Origin: an uncultured Caulobacteraceae bacterium
GTDB lineage: Bacteria > Pseudomonadota > Alphaproteobacteria > Caulobacterales > Caulobacteraceae
Direction: 5' to 3'
NCBI GenBank assembly: GCA_903929535.1
Contig: CAIYVC010000033.1
Coordinates: 1 to 38,006 of the forward strand
Length of the DNA: 38,006 nucleotides
Of the stretch, positions 22,988 to 30,584 are shown piece by piece. The notes beneath the pieces were generated by a model. The model did no database searches, was not told the DNA's origin, and saw only the letters and a program-made list of their open reading frames with translations. Made by a program: the position numbers and the translations under genes. Every line of letters begins with the position of its first letter. Within the stretch, counting starts at the first letter, position 1.

Positions 22988-23386
22988 ATGTTGACCAAGA
23001 TCACCGTGGGCGGCTTGGCCGCCCTTCTTCTGTGCGGTTCGGCGGTGGCCCAGACTGCCCCTCCCAAGAGCAAAGCTGCGGCCTCTTCCCCCGCCGCCCG
23101 GCGCACCGCCGCCGAGGCCGCCGCTGCAGCCCGCGAGGCGCCCAGCAGCGCGGCCATTGTCGATCCCTCCGCCGCTCCGGCGGCCGCCGATGTGGTGCGG
23201 ACCCCGGCGCCGGGTGATCTACAATCTGATGCAGTTTCTGGGTCGCCCTCGGTCGGCGGGGAGACCCGTCCGGGCGCGGCCACGGGTGCGGGCATCAATC
23301 CCGGCGTCAATGCCGGCATCGGCACGGGCCGTGGCGGCGCGGGTGCGGGCGGCTCGCTCGGCGCGGGCGTCCGCGGCGGTCTCTAG
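22988..23386 (+). CDS. Small secreted Ala/Gly-rich protein, companion of the preceding gene
   Basis: A 132-residue protein with a signal peptide (about 1-21; MLTKITVGGLAALLLCGSAVAQ) and a low-complexity mature part. An Ala/Lys-rich segment with AARRTAAEAAAAAREAP likely forms a helix, a middle part has alternating Pro and Ser, and a Gly-rich end contains GAGINPGVNAGIGTGRGG and GAGAGGSLGAGVRGG. The SVGG and GINxGxxAG pieces echo the preceding protein. No family recognised. GGAG lies 8 bases before the ATG, in a sequence context repeated twice upstream (CCGGAG). Its TAG overlaps the convergent stop of the SDR gene by two bases. Confidence 0.68.
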   Translation: MLTKITVGGLAALLLCGSAVAQTAPPKSKAAASSPAARRTAAEAAAAAREAPSSAAIVDPSAAPAAADVVRTPAPGDLQSDAVSGSPSVGGETRPGAATGAGINPGVNAGIGTGRGGAGAGGSLGAGVRGGL

Positions 23387-24129
23387 GACCTGCTGGCTTT
23401 CCAGTCGCGGAATTCGACACGCGCGGCGGGGCTCAGGTCCGGCCGCGCCAGGTCCACCACCAGCGGTGAGATCTCGGCGGGCGCGGGCAGGGTGGCCGGG
23501 TCCTCGCCCGGATAGGCCTTGGCCCGCATCACCGTGCGCATCGGCCCCGGCTGCAGCAGCACGGTGCGGATCGGGGTCTGTTCGATCTCGTCCTGCCAGC
23601 AGCCGACGATCGACTCCATGCCCGCCTTGGACGCCGCATAGACCCCCCAGAAGGCGCGGGGCTTGGTCGCCACCCCGGTGGTCAGGAAGATCGCCCGTCC
23701 CGCCGCCGACTTGCGCAGCAGCGGCTCCAGCGAACGGATCAGGCGGTAGGACGCTGTGAGGTTCACCGCCATCACCCGGTCCCACAGCTTGGGCTCGATG
23801 TGCGAGGCGGGCGTCAGTTCGCCCAGCAGTCCCGCCGCGTGCACCAGGATGTCGAGCTTGCCCCAGCGCTGATGGATGGCGCCGCCCAGATGGTCGATGT
23901 CGTCGCCCTTGGCCAGGTCCAGCGGGACCAGGGTGGCGTGCTGGCCGGTGGCCTTGAAGATATCGTCGTCCAGCGCCTCCAGCGCCCCCTGGGTCCGTCC
24001 GACCGCGATCACATGGGCCCCCGCCTCCGCCAGGCCGAAAGCGCAGGCGCGGCCGATCCCGCGCGTGGCGCCGGTGACAAGGGCGATCAGCCCGTCCAGC
24101 GGACGGTCGGAAGAGGAAGCGTCGGTCAT
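23383..24129 (-). CDS. SDR family oxidoreductase downstream of purF
   Basis: A 248-residue short-chain dehydrogenase/reductase. The cofactor motif TGATRGIG is at 19-26, HAAG near 97-100, N123 in AVNLT, and the catalytic Y164-AAS-K168. At the position 13 residues before the tyrosine, where the family has serine, this protein has T151 (LTTGVATKPRAFWG). Threonine can sometimes substitute, but activity may be altered. The RAFWG.YAASKAG stretch is typical of the subgroup placed next to purF in Caulobacterales as I remember it. It starts 21 bases after the purF stop and is probably the last gene of the radA-cvpA-purF unit. Substrate unknown. Confidence 0.9.
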   Translation of the reverse strand: MTDASSSDRPLDGLIALVTGATRGIGRACAFGLAEAGAHVIAVGRTQGALEALDDDIFKATGQHATLVPLDLAKGDDIDHLGGAIHQRWGKLDILVHAAGLLGELTPASHIEPKLWDRVMAVNLTASYRLIRSLEPLLRKSAAGRAIFLTTGVATKPRAFWGVYAASKAGMESIVGCWQDEIEQTPIRTVLLQPGPMRTVMRAKAYPGEDPATLPAPAEISPLVVDLARPDLSPAARVEFRDWKASRS

Positions 24130-24150
24130 GGCGAGGTTCTAGAGGGGTGG

Positions 24151-25659
24151 TTAGGCGCTGACCAGCAGCGACAGCTGCCTTTCGACGACCTCGTTGCGGC
24201 CTTCGGCGATCTCGCGGTCCAGCAGGCGGGTGGGGTAGTCGCCGGTGAAATAGTGGTCGGTGAATTGCGGCTGAGACGGATTGCGCGCCCCGCAGTCCAT
24301 CGCCCAGTAGAGCCCCTCGACCGACAGGAAGCCCAGGCTGTCCACCTCCAGCATTTTCGCCATCTCCTCCAGCGAATGATTGGCAGCCAGCAGCTGTTCG
24401 CGCTCGGGCATGTCGATGCCGTAGAAGTCCGGCCACTGGATCGGCGGCGAGGCCGAGCGCAGGTGCACCTCCTTGGCGCCCGCCTCGCGGACCATGCGCA
24501 CGATCTTCAGCGAGGTGGTGCCGCGCACCACGGAGTCGTCGATCAGCACCACCCGCTTGCCTTCCAGCACCGCGCGATTGGGGCTGTGCTTCATGCGCAC
24601 GCCCAGTTCGCGCACGCCCTGGGTCGGCTGGATGAAGGTGCGTCCGACATAGTGGTTGCGGATGATGCCCATCTCGAATGGCGTGCCGGAGGCCTGCGAG
24701 AAGCCCAGCGCCGCCGGAACCCCGGAGTCCGGCACCGGCACGATCACATCGGCCTCGATCCGCGTCTCCTCGGCCAGCCGGCGGCCCATGCGCTTGCGCA
24801 CCTCATAAACCGAGCGCCCATTCACCACGCTGTCGGGGCGGGCGAAGTAGACGTATTCGAACACGCAGGGGCGGGCGATCGAGGCGGGGAAGGGGTGCAG
24901 GCTCTCCACCCGGCCCTTGGAGATCACGATCATCTCGCCGTGACCCACGTCGCGCACGAAGCGGGCGCCGATCATGTCCAGCGCGCAGGTTTCAGACGCC
25001 AGCACCGGCTTGCCGTTCAGGTCGCCCAGCACCAGCGGCCGGATTCCTAAGGGGTCGCGCACCCCGATCATCTTCTTGTTGGTCAGGGCCACAAGGGCGT
25101 AGCCGCCCTCGATCTGCTGCAGGGCGTCGATGAAGCGGTCCACCACCTTGGCTTTGCGCGAGCGGGCGATCAGGTGAAGGATCACCTCGCTGTCCGACGT
25201 TGATTGGAAGATCGAGCCCTCGCTCACCAGCCGTTCGCGGATGGCCAGGAAGTTGGTCAGGTTGCCGTTGTGGGCGATGGCCACGCCGCCGGCTTCCAGA
25301 TCGGCGAACATCGGCTGCACGTTGCGCAGATTGCTGCCGCCGGCGGTGGAATAGCGGGTGTGGCCGATGGCCATGGTCCCTGGCATGCGCTGCACTAGGT
25401 CAGGGCCGGTGAAGGCGTCGCCGACATAGCCCAGGTGCCGTTCGGTGTGGAATCGCTGACCGTCGAACGCCGCGATGCCGCAAGCCTCCTGGCCGCGGTG
25501 CTGCAGGGCGTGCAGGCCCAGCGCCGTCACCGCCGAAGCCTCGGGGATGTCGAACACCCCGAACACGCCGCATTCCAGCCGGGGCCGGTCGTCGTCGATG
25601 TCGCGATAGGGCAGGGGCGATTGGGTCTCGCCGGAATGGCCGATCTGCAGATGGGTCAT
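24151..25659 (-). CDS. purF: Amidophosphoribosyltransferase
   Basis: A 502-residue enzyme catalysing the first step of de novo purine synthesis: PRPP plus glutamine gives phosphoribosylamine. The N-terminal nucleophile is C30 in ECGVFGVFD, so a propeptide of about 29 residues must be removed. The glutaminase domain has LHALQHRGQEACGI, GHTRYSTAGGS and AHNGNLTN. The PRPP-binding loop is VVLIDDSVVRGTTS. Cysteines in CALDM, CVFEYVYFARPDS and MDCGARNPSQ resemble the iron-sulfur ligands of the Bacillus-type enzyme. The ATG overlaps the cvpA TGA as ATGA, and the pairing cvpA-purF is widespread. Confidence 0.97.
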   Translation of the reverse strand: MTHLQIGHSGETQSPLPYRDIDDDRPRLECGVFGVFDIPEASAVTALGLHALQHRGQEACGIAAFDGQRFHTERHLGYVGDAFTGPDLVQRMPGTMAIGHTRYSTAGGSNLRNVQPMFADLEAGGVAIAHNGNLTNFLAIRERLVSEGSIFQSTSDSEVILHLIARSRKAKVVDRFIDALQQIEGGYALVALTNKKMIGVRDPLGIRPLVLGDLNGKPVLASETCALDMIGARFVRDVGHGEMIVISKGRVESLHPFPASIARPCVFEYVYFARPDSVVNGRSVYEVRKRMGRRLAEETRIEADVIVPVPDSGVPAALGFSQASGTPFEMGIIRNHYVGRTFIQPTQGVRELGVRMKHSPNRAVLEGKRVVLIDDSVVRGTTSLKIVRMVREAGAKEVHLRSASPPIQWPDFYGIDMPEREQLLAANHSLEEMAKMLEVDSLGFLSVEGLYWAMDCGARNPSQPQFTDHYFTGDYPTRLLDREIAEGRNEVVERQLSLLVSA

Positions 25660-26213
25660 CGAGGCTTCTCCACAGACTTGTCGCCACCGTCAGAGACGGC
25701 CTGTTGCAGGGCCGGCGCCAGCTTTCCCGCCACCGCCAGGCCTCCCGGTTTGAGCGCCTTCAGCGCCTTGCCGCTATCTACAGCCGCCGGATAGAGGGCG
25801 GCGTGGGAGATCCAGCCGGGCATCCGCTCGGGCGGCGTGGCCGCCGCGAACACCAGCTGGAAGACTCCCAGTACCACGAAACCCCTTATGAGGCCGATTC
25901 CCAGTCCGGCGAGGCGGTCCAGGCTGCTCAGGGCGTGCACATCATGCACGCTGCGCGATACCCCGGCGCCGATCATCCGCACCGCTATATAGGCGACCAC
26001 GAAGCCGGCCAGCAGGGCTGCGGTGTTGGCGACCCAGGCGGGATGCATCAGATGGCGCGCCAGCGGGCCGGTAAAGCGCAGGGCGAACAGGGCCACGGCC
26101 ACCGCCGCGACGAAGGCGATCACGGTCGTCAACTCGCGCAGCGCCCCCCGGGCGAACCCGATCAGACCCGACGCGGCCAGGATCAGCAAAGCGATCATAT
26201 CGAACTGGGTCAC
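25656..26213 (-). CDS. cvpA: CvpA family membrane protein
   Basis: A 185-residue inner-membrane protein of the colicin V production family with about four predicted membrane spans in the first 150 residues. The N-terminal QFDMIALLILAASGLIGFARGALREL matches the family start, and LDRLAGLGIGLIRGFVVLG is the second signature. Family members are linked to envelope stress and septation, and their biochemical activity is unknown. The start is GTG at 26213, which keeps the complete first signature; an internal ATG at 26198 would truncate it. It lies 22 bases after radA and overlaps purF (ATGA), so the three are probably one transcript. Confidence 0.94.
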   Translation of the reverse strand: MTQFDMIALLILAASGLIGFARGALRELTTVIAFVAAVAVALFALRFTGPLARHLMHPAWVANTAALLAGFVVAYIAVRMIGAGVSRSVHDVHALSSLDRLAGLGIGLIRGFVVLGVFQLVFAAATPPERMPGWISHAALYPAAVDSGKALKALKPGGLAVAGKLAPALQQAVSDGGDKSVEKPR

Positions 26214-26235
26214 GTCCGCCTTGGTCCTTACTTAC

Positions 26236-27603
26236 TCACGTCCAGTTGGCCGCTCCGATGCGCTCGATCGCCTCGGCCAGGCGCCGCACGCCGGTCACCG
26301 GCATCGATCCCAATTCGGCCGCCGCCGCCGGGGCGAAAGCGCGCCCGAAGCCCAGCTTGGCCGCTTCCTTCAGCCGGCTCTCCATGCGGCTGACCGGCCG
26401 CACGTCGCCTGACAGGCTGATTTCGCCGAACACCACGCAGTCCTGCGGCAGGGGCGTATCCAGCGCCGAGGAGGCCAGGGCCGCCGCCGCCGCGAGGTCC
26501 GCCGCCGGCTCGCTGATCCGCAGGCCTCCGGCGACGTTCAAGTAGACGTCGCGCTGACCAAAGCCAAGGCCGCAACGCGATTCCAGCACCGCCAAAACCA
26601 TCGCCAGCCGCCCGGAATCCCAGCCCACCACCGCGCGCCGGGGTGTTCCGTAGGCGGAGGGCGCCACCAAGGCCTGGAATTCCACCAGCACCGGCCGCGA
26701 TCCTTCGATCCCGGCGAACACCGCCGCCCCCGCCGCCCGCTCTCCGCCCTCGTTCAGGAACAGGGCAGAGGGGTTGGTCACTTCGCGCAGGCCCGAATCG
26801 CCCATCTCGAACACGCCGATCTCGTCGGTGGCGCCGAAGCGGTTCTTGGCCGCGCGCAGGATGCGGAACGGGTAGCCGCGCTCCCCCTCGAAGGCGAGCA
26901 CCGCGTCGACCATATGCTCGACCACGCGCGGACCGGCGATGGCCCCGTCCTTGGTCACATGGCCCACCAGGATCACCGCCACGCCACGCTTCTTGGCCAG
27001 CCTGACCAGCTCGCCCGCCGCCGCCCGCACCTGGGTCACCGAGCCGGGCCCCGCCTCATGTGCGTCGCTCCAGATGGTCTGGATGGAATCGATCACCACC
27101 AGATCGAACTGCTCACGCTTCAGCCCATCCACGATGTCCCGCAGCGAGGTCTCCGCCGCCAGCTTGACCGAGGCGTCCGACACCCCCATCCGCCCGGCCC
27201 GGCCGCGCACCTGATCCACCGCCTCCTCGCCCGAGATGTAGGCGCAGCGCGCGCCCCGCGCCGCCGCCGAGGCGCACACCTGCAGCAGCAGGGTCGACTT
27301 GCCCACGCCCGGATCGCCCGCCAGCAGGATCGCCGACCCCGGCGCCACCCCGCCGCCGCACACCCGGTCGAACTCCGCGACCCCGGTGATCACGCGGGGC
27401 AGGGCGACCTCTTCGGATTGCAGGGTCTCGAAGCTCAGCCCCCGCGCCTTGGTCGCCTTGCTGACCGCAAGTCCCCCCGGCGGCCCGCCGGAGCGTTCCT
27501 CCGCCAGACTGTTCCAGGCGTTGCAGGCCGTGCACTGGCCCGCCCACTTTGGGTGAACCGCGCCGCAGATCTGACAGATGTAGGCGGAGCCATCCCTGGC
27601 CAT
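26236..27603 (-). CDS. radA: DNA repair/branch-migration protein RadA
   Basis: A 455-residue RecA-related ATPase that processes recombination intermediates. Features in order: a C4 zinc finger (C10, C13, C24, C27), Walker A GDPGVGKS at 96-103, Walker B in FDLVVIDSIQT near 166-176, the RadA-specific KNRFG at 253-257, and a C-terminal Lon-like domain with DVYLNVAGGLRI, EPAADLA and GEISLSGDVRPV. Length is normal and all motifs are intact. A perfect alphaproteobacterial SOS box (GTTC-N7-GTTC) lies 76 bases upstream at 27679-27693, so LexA control of radA and perhaps cvpA-purF is likely. Only a weak ribosome site is visible before the ATG. Confidence 0.97.
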   Translation of the reverse strand: MARDGSAYICQICGAVHPKWAGQCTACNAWNSLAEERSGGPPGGLAVSKATKARGLSFETLQSEEVALPRVITGVAEFDRVCGGGVAPGSAILLAGDPGVGKSTLLLQVCASAAARGARCAYISGEEAVDQVRGRAGRMGVSDASVKLAAETSLRDIVDGLKREQFDLVVIDSIQTIWSDAHEAGPGSVTQVRAAAGELVRLAKKRGVAVILVGHVTKDGAIAGPRVVEHMVDAVLAFEGERGYPFRILRAAKNRFGATDEIGVFEMGDSGLREVTNPSALFLNEGGERAAGAAVFAGIEGSRPVLVEFQALVAPSAYGTPRRAVVGWDSGRLAMVLAVLESRCGLGFGQRDVYLNVAGGLRISEPAADLAAAAALASSALDTPLPQDCVVFGEISLSGDVRPVSRMESRLKEAAKLGFGRAFAPAAAAELGSMPVTGVRRLAEAIERIGAANWT

Positions 27604-27678
27604 GGTCGTGTTCCGATCCGGCGAATCACAGCGTCGCCCGAACGATGTTAGCCCATCGCCCCGCTTACCCGAGACAAT

Positions 27679-27693
27679 GTTCTATATATGTTC
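27679..27693. promoter_or_regulatory. Putative LexA/SOS box upstream of radA
   Basis: GTTC-TATATAT-GTTC exactly fits the alphaproteobacterial LexA consensus, two direct GTTC repeats separated by 7 bases. The spacer is A/T only, in an otherwise GC-rich gap. It lies between alr and radA, 76 bases before the radA start, where a repressor would block the radA promoter. Confidence 0.8.
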
Positions 27694-27704
27694 TCATCTG
27701 GTTA

Positions 27705-28805
27705 CTAGCCGGCGGCGCCCAGATAGACCCGCTCCGCCCGCCGCCCCAGCCCCGTGAGGATGGCGTGGGCGATAGTCCCGCCCGCCTTGGCCACATCGTC
27801 CAGCGGCAGGTTCGGGCCCAGCAGTTCCACCATCGCTCCCGGCGCCGCCGCGTCGCAGCCCGTCACGTCGATCACCAGCAGATCCATCGACACCCGCCCG
27901 AGCACGGGCCGCAGCGCCCCGGCGAACCACACCTTGCCTTCCGGCCACGCCGCCCGGGGCACGCCGTCGGCATAGCCCGCCGCCACGATGGCCGCGCGAT
28001 AGGGCCGGTCGGCCTCGAAGTCCGCGCCGTAGCCCACCGTCTCGCCCGCCGCCACCGCCCGCACGTCCAGGATCGGCGCCTCCAGCCGCGCCACCGCCGC
28101 GATCCGCTTGTCCGGCCGGTTAAACGGCCCGCCGCCATAGAGCCCCACGCCGGGGCGCACCAGCTCGTGGTGGAAGTCCGCGCCCAGGAACACGCCCGCG
28201 CTGTTGGACAGGCTGGCCCGCGCATTGGGGAAGAGGGCGCGCGCCTTCCTGAAACGCCCGGCCTGACGCGCGTTCAGCGGATGCTCCTCGTGGTCGGCGC
28301 AGGCCAGGTGGCTCATCACCAGGCCGATATCCAGCCCCGTCAGCCGGTCCGGCGCCGCCGCCAGCGCCTCCAGTTCCTCCGGCCGCAACCCCAGCCGGTT
28401 CATGCCGGTGTCGATGTGCAGACCGCAGGGCAGGGCGCTCCCATGCGCGCGGGAAAAGGTCGAATAAACCTCAACTTGCCCAGGACTATTCAGAATCGGA
28501 ATGAGCGTTGAGGCCGCCAACCGGGGCCCCGATCCGCCCGTAGCCCCGTCGAACACATGAATGGCCGCGGGCCGCTCCGGCCCCAGCGCCGCCCGCAACG
28601 CCTCGCCTTCCTCCAGCCGCGCCACGAAGAAGCTCCGCGCCCCCTCAGCCCACAGCCGCCGGGAAACCTCCGCCGCCCCCAGCCCATACCCGTCCGCCTT
28701 CACCACCGGCCCCACCTCGGCCCCCGCAGCTTGCGCGCGAAACAGAGCGTAGTTGGCCGCTAGGGCGTCGAGGTCCACGGTCAGACGGGCGCGTTGGGCG
28801 GGCAT
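27705..28805 (-). CDS. alr: Alanine racemase
   Basis: A 366-residue PLP enzyme that makes D-alanine for peptidoglycan. K36 in [10 protein letters not shown] binds the cofactor, and Y259 in [10 protein letters not shown] is the second catalytic base. [26 protein letters not shown] and [10 protein letters not shown] are the usual active-site segments. Length is normal. No Shine-Dalgarno site precedes the ATG at 28805. Instead GCTAACAC, close to the Caulobacter -10 consensus as I recall it, ends 7 bases before the A of ATG, so the mRNA may be leaderless. It follows dnaB in the same direction, after an intergenic palindromic repeat. Confidence 0.95.
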   Translation of the reverse strand: MPAQRARLTVDLDALAANYALFRAQAAGAEVGPVVKADGYGLGAAEVSRRLWAEGARSFFVARLEEGEALRAALGPERPAAIHVFDGATGGSGPRLAASTLIPILNSPGQVEVYSTFSRAHGSALPCGLHIDTGMNRLGLRPEELEALAAAPDRLTGLDIGLVMSHLACADHEEHPLNARQAGRFRKARALFPNARASLSNSAGVFLGADFHHELVRPGVGLYGGGPFNRPDKRIAAVARLEAPILDVRAVAAGETVGYGADFEADRPYRAAIVAAGYADGVPRAAWPEGKVWFAGALRPVLGRVSMDLLVIDVTGCDAAAPGAMVELLGPNLPLDDVAKAGGTIAHAILTGLGRRAERVYLGAAG

Positions 28806-28811
28806 GAGGTG

Positions 28812-28819
28812 GTGTTAGC
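28812..28819 (-). promoter_or_regulatory. Candidate -10 element for a leaderless alr transcript
   Basis: On the minus strand GCTAACAC matches 7 of 8 positions of the GCTANAWC-type -10 described for Caulobacter. The predicted transcription start coincides with the A of the alr ATG. The upstream sequence is inside the palindromic repeat, and no convincing -35 is seen. Confidence 0.35.
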
Positions 28820-28827
28820 GTACAAAT

Positions 28828-28931
28828 CCTCCACCGCGAAGCGGGGGAGGTGGCCCGGAGGGCCGGAGGGGGCGCGCTCAACCTATGCCCCCTCAGTCGC
28901 TTCGCGACAGCTCCTCCGTTTCACGGTGGAG
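28828..28931. repeat. Palindromic intergenic repeat element (REP-like)
   Basis: A nested set of inverted repeats fills the alr-dnaB gap. Outer arms CTCCACCG (28829-28836) and CGGTGGAG (28924-28931) enclose inner arms GAGGGGGC (28866-28873) and GCCCCCTC (28887-28894), with small hairpins CCGC-GAA-GCGG (28834-28844) and GTCGC-TTC-GCGAC (28896-28908). Sequences of this kind recur between genes in Caulobacterales and sphingomonads. Only this copy was seen in the window. Confidence 0.7.
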
Positions 28932-28938
28932 CATCCCC

Positions 28939-30420
28939 CTACCGCTTCTCGAACCGTCCCTCGCGGGCCAGGTTGCTGAACTTGGTCAGGTCGGAGTTGA
29001 AGTGCAGCTTCACCGTGCCGATGGGGCCGTGGCGCTGCTTGCCGATGATGACCTCGGCGACGTGTTGGATCTTGTCCAAGTCCTCCTGCCAGGCCAGGTG
29101 CTCGGGGCTGCCTTCGCGCGGTTCGGCGCGGCCGAGGTAGTAGGCCTCGCGGTAGACGAACATCACCATGTCGGCGTCCTGCTCGATCGAGCCGGATTCG
29201 CGCAGGTCCGACAGCTGGGGCCGCTTATCCTCGCGGTTCTCGACCTGACGCGACAGCTGCGACAGGGCCAGCACCGGCACCGCCAGCTCCTTGGCCAGGG
29301 CCTTCAGCCCCTGGGTGATCATCGAGACTTCCTGCACCCGGTTGTCGGTGCGGCTGTTTTCCGCCCCGGTCAGCAACTGCAGATAGTCGATCACGATCAG
29401 ATCGAGGCCCTGCTGCCGCTTCAGGCGCCGGGCCCGCGCGGCCAGCTTGGAGATGGAGAGGCCGCCGGTGTCGTCGAAGTGCAGGGGGGCTTCCTGGATT
29501 TCCAGGGCCGCGTCGCGCACCCGCCCGAATTCCGAGGCGTCGATCTCGCCCTTGCGCAGCCGGTCCGATGGCACGCCCGAGGTTTCCGCCAGCACGCGCA
29601 TAGCCAGCTGTTCGGCCGACATTTCCAGCGAGAAGAAGGCGACCACGCCCCCGTTCGAGGTCTTGCGCGAGCCGTCCGGCTGGATGTCGTAGGCGTAGCT
29701 CTTGGCCACGTGGAAGGCGATGTTGGCCGCCAGGGCTGATTTGCCCATCGAGGGGCGTCCGGCCAGGATGATCAGATCGGAGGGGTGCAGCCCGCCCAGC
29801 ATCCGGTCCAGATCGATCAGGCCGGTGGAGACGCCCGACAGGCCCCCGTCGCGGCCGAAGGCCTCCGCCGCCATGTCCACCGCGCCCTGCAGGGCGTCGG
29901 CGAAATTGACGAATCCGGTCGAGCTCTGGCCGGTCTCCGCCAGGGTGTAGAGCGACTGTTCCGCCGCCTCGATCTGGTCCTTGGCGTCGTGCTCGACGTC
30001 GCTCTGGGCGGCGTTGGACATCTCCCCGCCGATCCGGATCAGGTCGCGGCGCAAAGCGAGGTCATAGACCACCCGCTCATAGTCCGGCGCATTGGCCGCC
30101 GGCGGGGCCCGGTCCACCAGGTCGGCGAGGTAACGCAGTCCGCCCAGCTCCTCGAACGCCGGATCGCGCTTGAACCGCTCCATCAGCACGATGGGTTCGG
30201 CCAGTTGGCCCTTGCGGATATGGTCCTCCATCGCCTGGAACAGACGCTGGTGGAAGGGTTCGTAGAAGTGGTGCGCCTTCAGCCGGTCGCTCAGCCGCTC
30301 ATAGGCCGCGTTGTCGAAAAGCACCGCGCCCAGCAGCGCCTGCTCGGCCTCGATATTGGCCGGCGCATGCATGGGGTGAGGCTCTGCGCCACGCAGATCG
30401 AGGGCTGGAACTATGGTCAT
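28939..30420 (-). CDS. dnaB: Replicative DNA helicase DnaB
   Basis: A 493-residue hexameric helicase that unwinds DNA at the fork. The N-terminal domain begins around PANIEAEQALLGAVLFDN, and the linker helix lies in the ETGQSSTGFVNFADAL region. The RecA-like domain has Walker A in AGRPSMGKSA (220-229, K227), VAFFSLEMSAEQLAMR, LDLIVIDYLQLL and LSQLSRQVENREDKRPQLSDLRESGSIEQDAD. I use the ATG at 30420, which gives a normal N-terminus. It lacks a Shine-Dalgarno site; an upstream extension to 30519 is arginine-rich and unlike the family, and an internal ATG at 30372 is also possible. A DnaA-box-like sequence lies 73 bases upstream. Confidence 0.96.
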   Translation of the reverse strand: MTIVPALDLRGAEPHPMHAPANIEAEQALLGAVLFDNAAYERLSDRLKAHHFYEPFHQRLFQAMEDHIRKGQLAEPIVLMERFKRDPAFEELGGLRYLADLVDRAPPAANAPDYERVVYDLALRRDLIRIGGEMSNAAQSDVEHDAKDQIEAAEQSLYTLAETGQSSTGFVNFADALQGAVDMAAEAFGRDGGLSGVSTGLIDLDRMLGGLHPSDLIILAGRPSMGKSALAANIAFHVAKSYAYDIQPDGSRKTSNGGVVAFFSLEMSAEQLAMRVLAETSGVPSDRLRKGEIDASEFGRVRDAALEIQEAPLHFDDTGGLSISKLAARARRLKRQQGLDLIVIDYLQLLTGAENSRTDNRVQEVSMITQGLKALAKELAVPVLALSQLSRQVENREDKRPQLSDLRESGSIEQDADMVMFVYREAYYLGRAEPREGSPEHLAWQEDLDKIQHVAEVIIGKQRHGPIGTVKLHFNSDLTKFSNLAREGRFEKR

Positions 30421-30492
30421 GACGGCAGGATAAACGAACGCCCGGCGGGGCGCGCGCGGGCATCCGGCGCCCTCCACAGCTAAAGCTTCGCC

Positions 30493-30501
30493 TGGGGATA
30501 A
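30493..30501. promoter_or_regulatory. DnaA-box-like sequence upstream of dnaB
   Basis: TGGGGATAA (TTATCCCCA on the minus strand) differs at one position from the DnaA box TGTGGATAA and lies about 73-81 bases before the dnaB start, in the dnaB promoter region. One near-match could be chance; relevance is inferred from the target gene. Confidence 0.35.
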
Positions 30502-30514
30502 AATCCCGCGTTCG

Positions 30515-30555
30515 GACAAAAGAAAAGGCGGCGAGGGGGTGAGCCCGCGCCGCCT
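30515..30555 (-). terminator. Terminator of the rpsF-rpsR-rplI operon
   Basis: AGGCGGCG (30526-30533) pairs with CGCCGCCT (30548-30555), with a further GGG/CCC pairing inside the loop. Read on the minus strand it is followed by TTTTCTTTTG. It lies 29 bases after the rplI stop and separates the ribosomal-protein operon from dnaB. Confidence 0.82.
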
Positions 30556-30584
30556 GATCTTCAGTGCGTTATCGAAGTCCGGCC

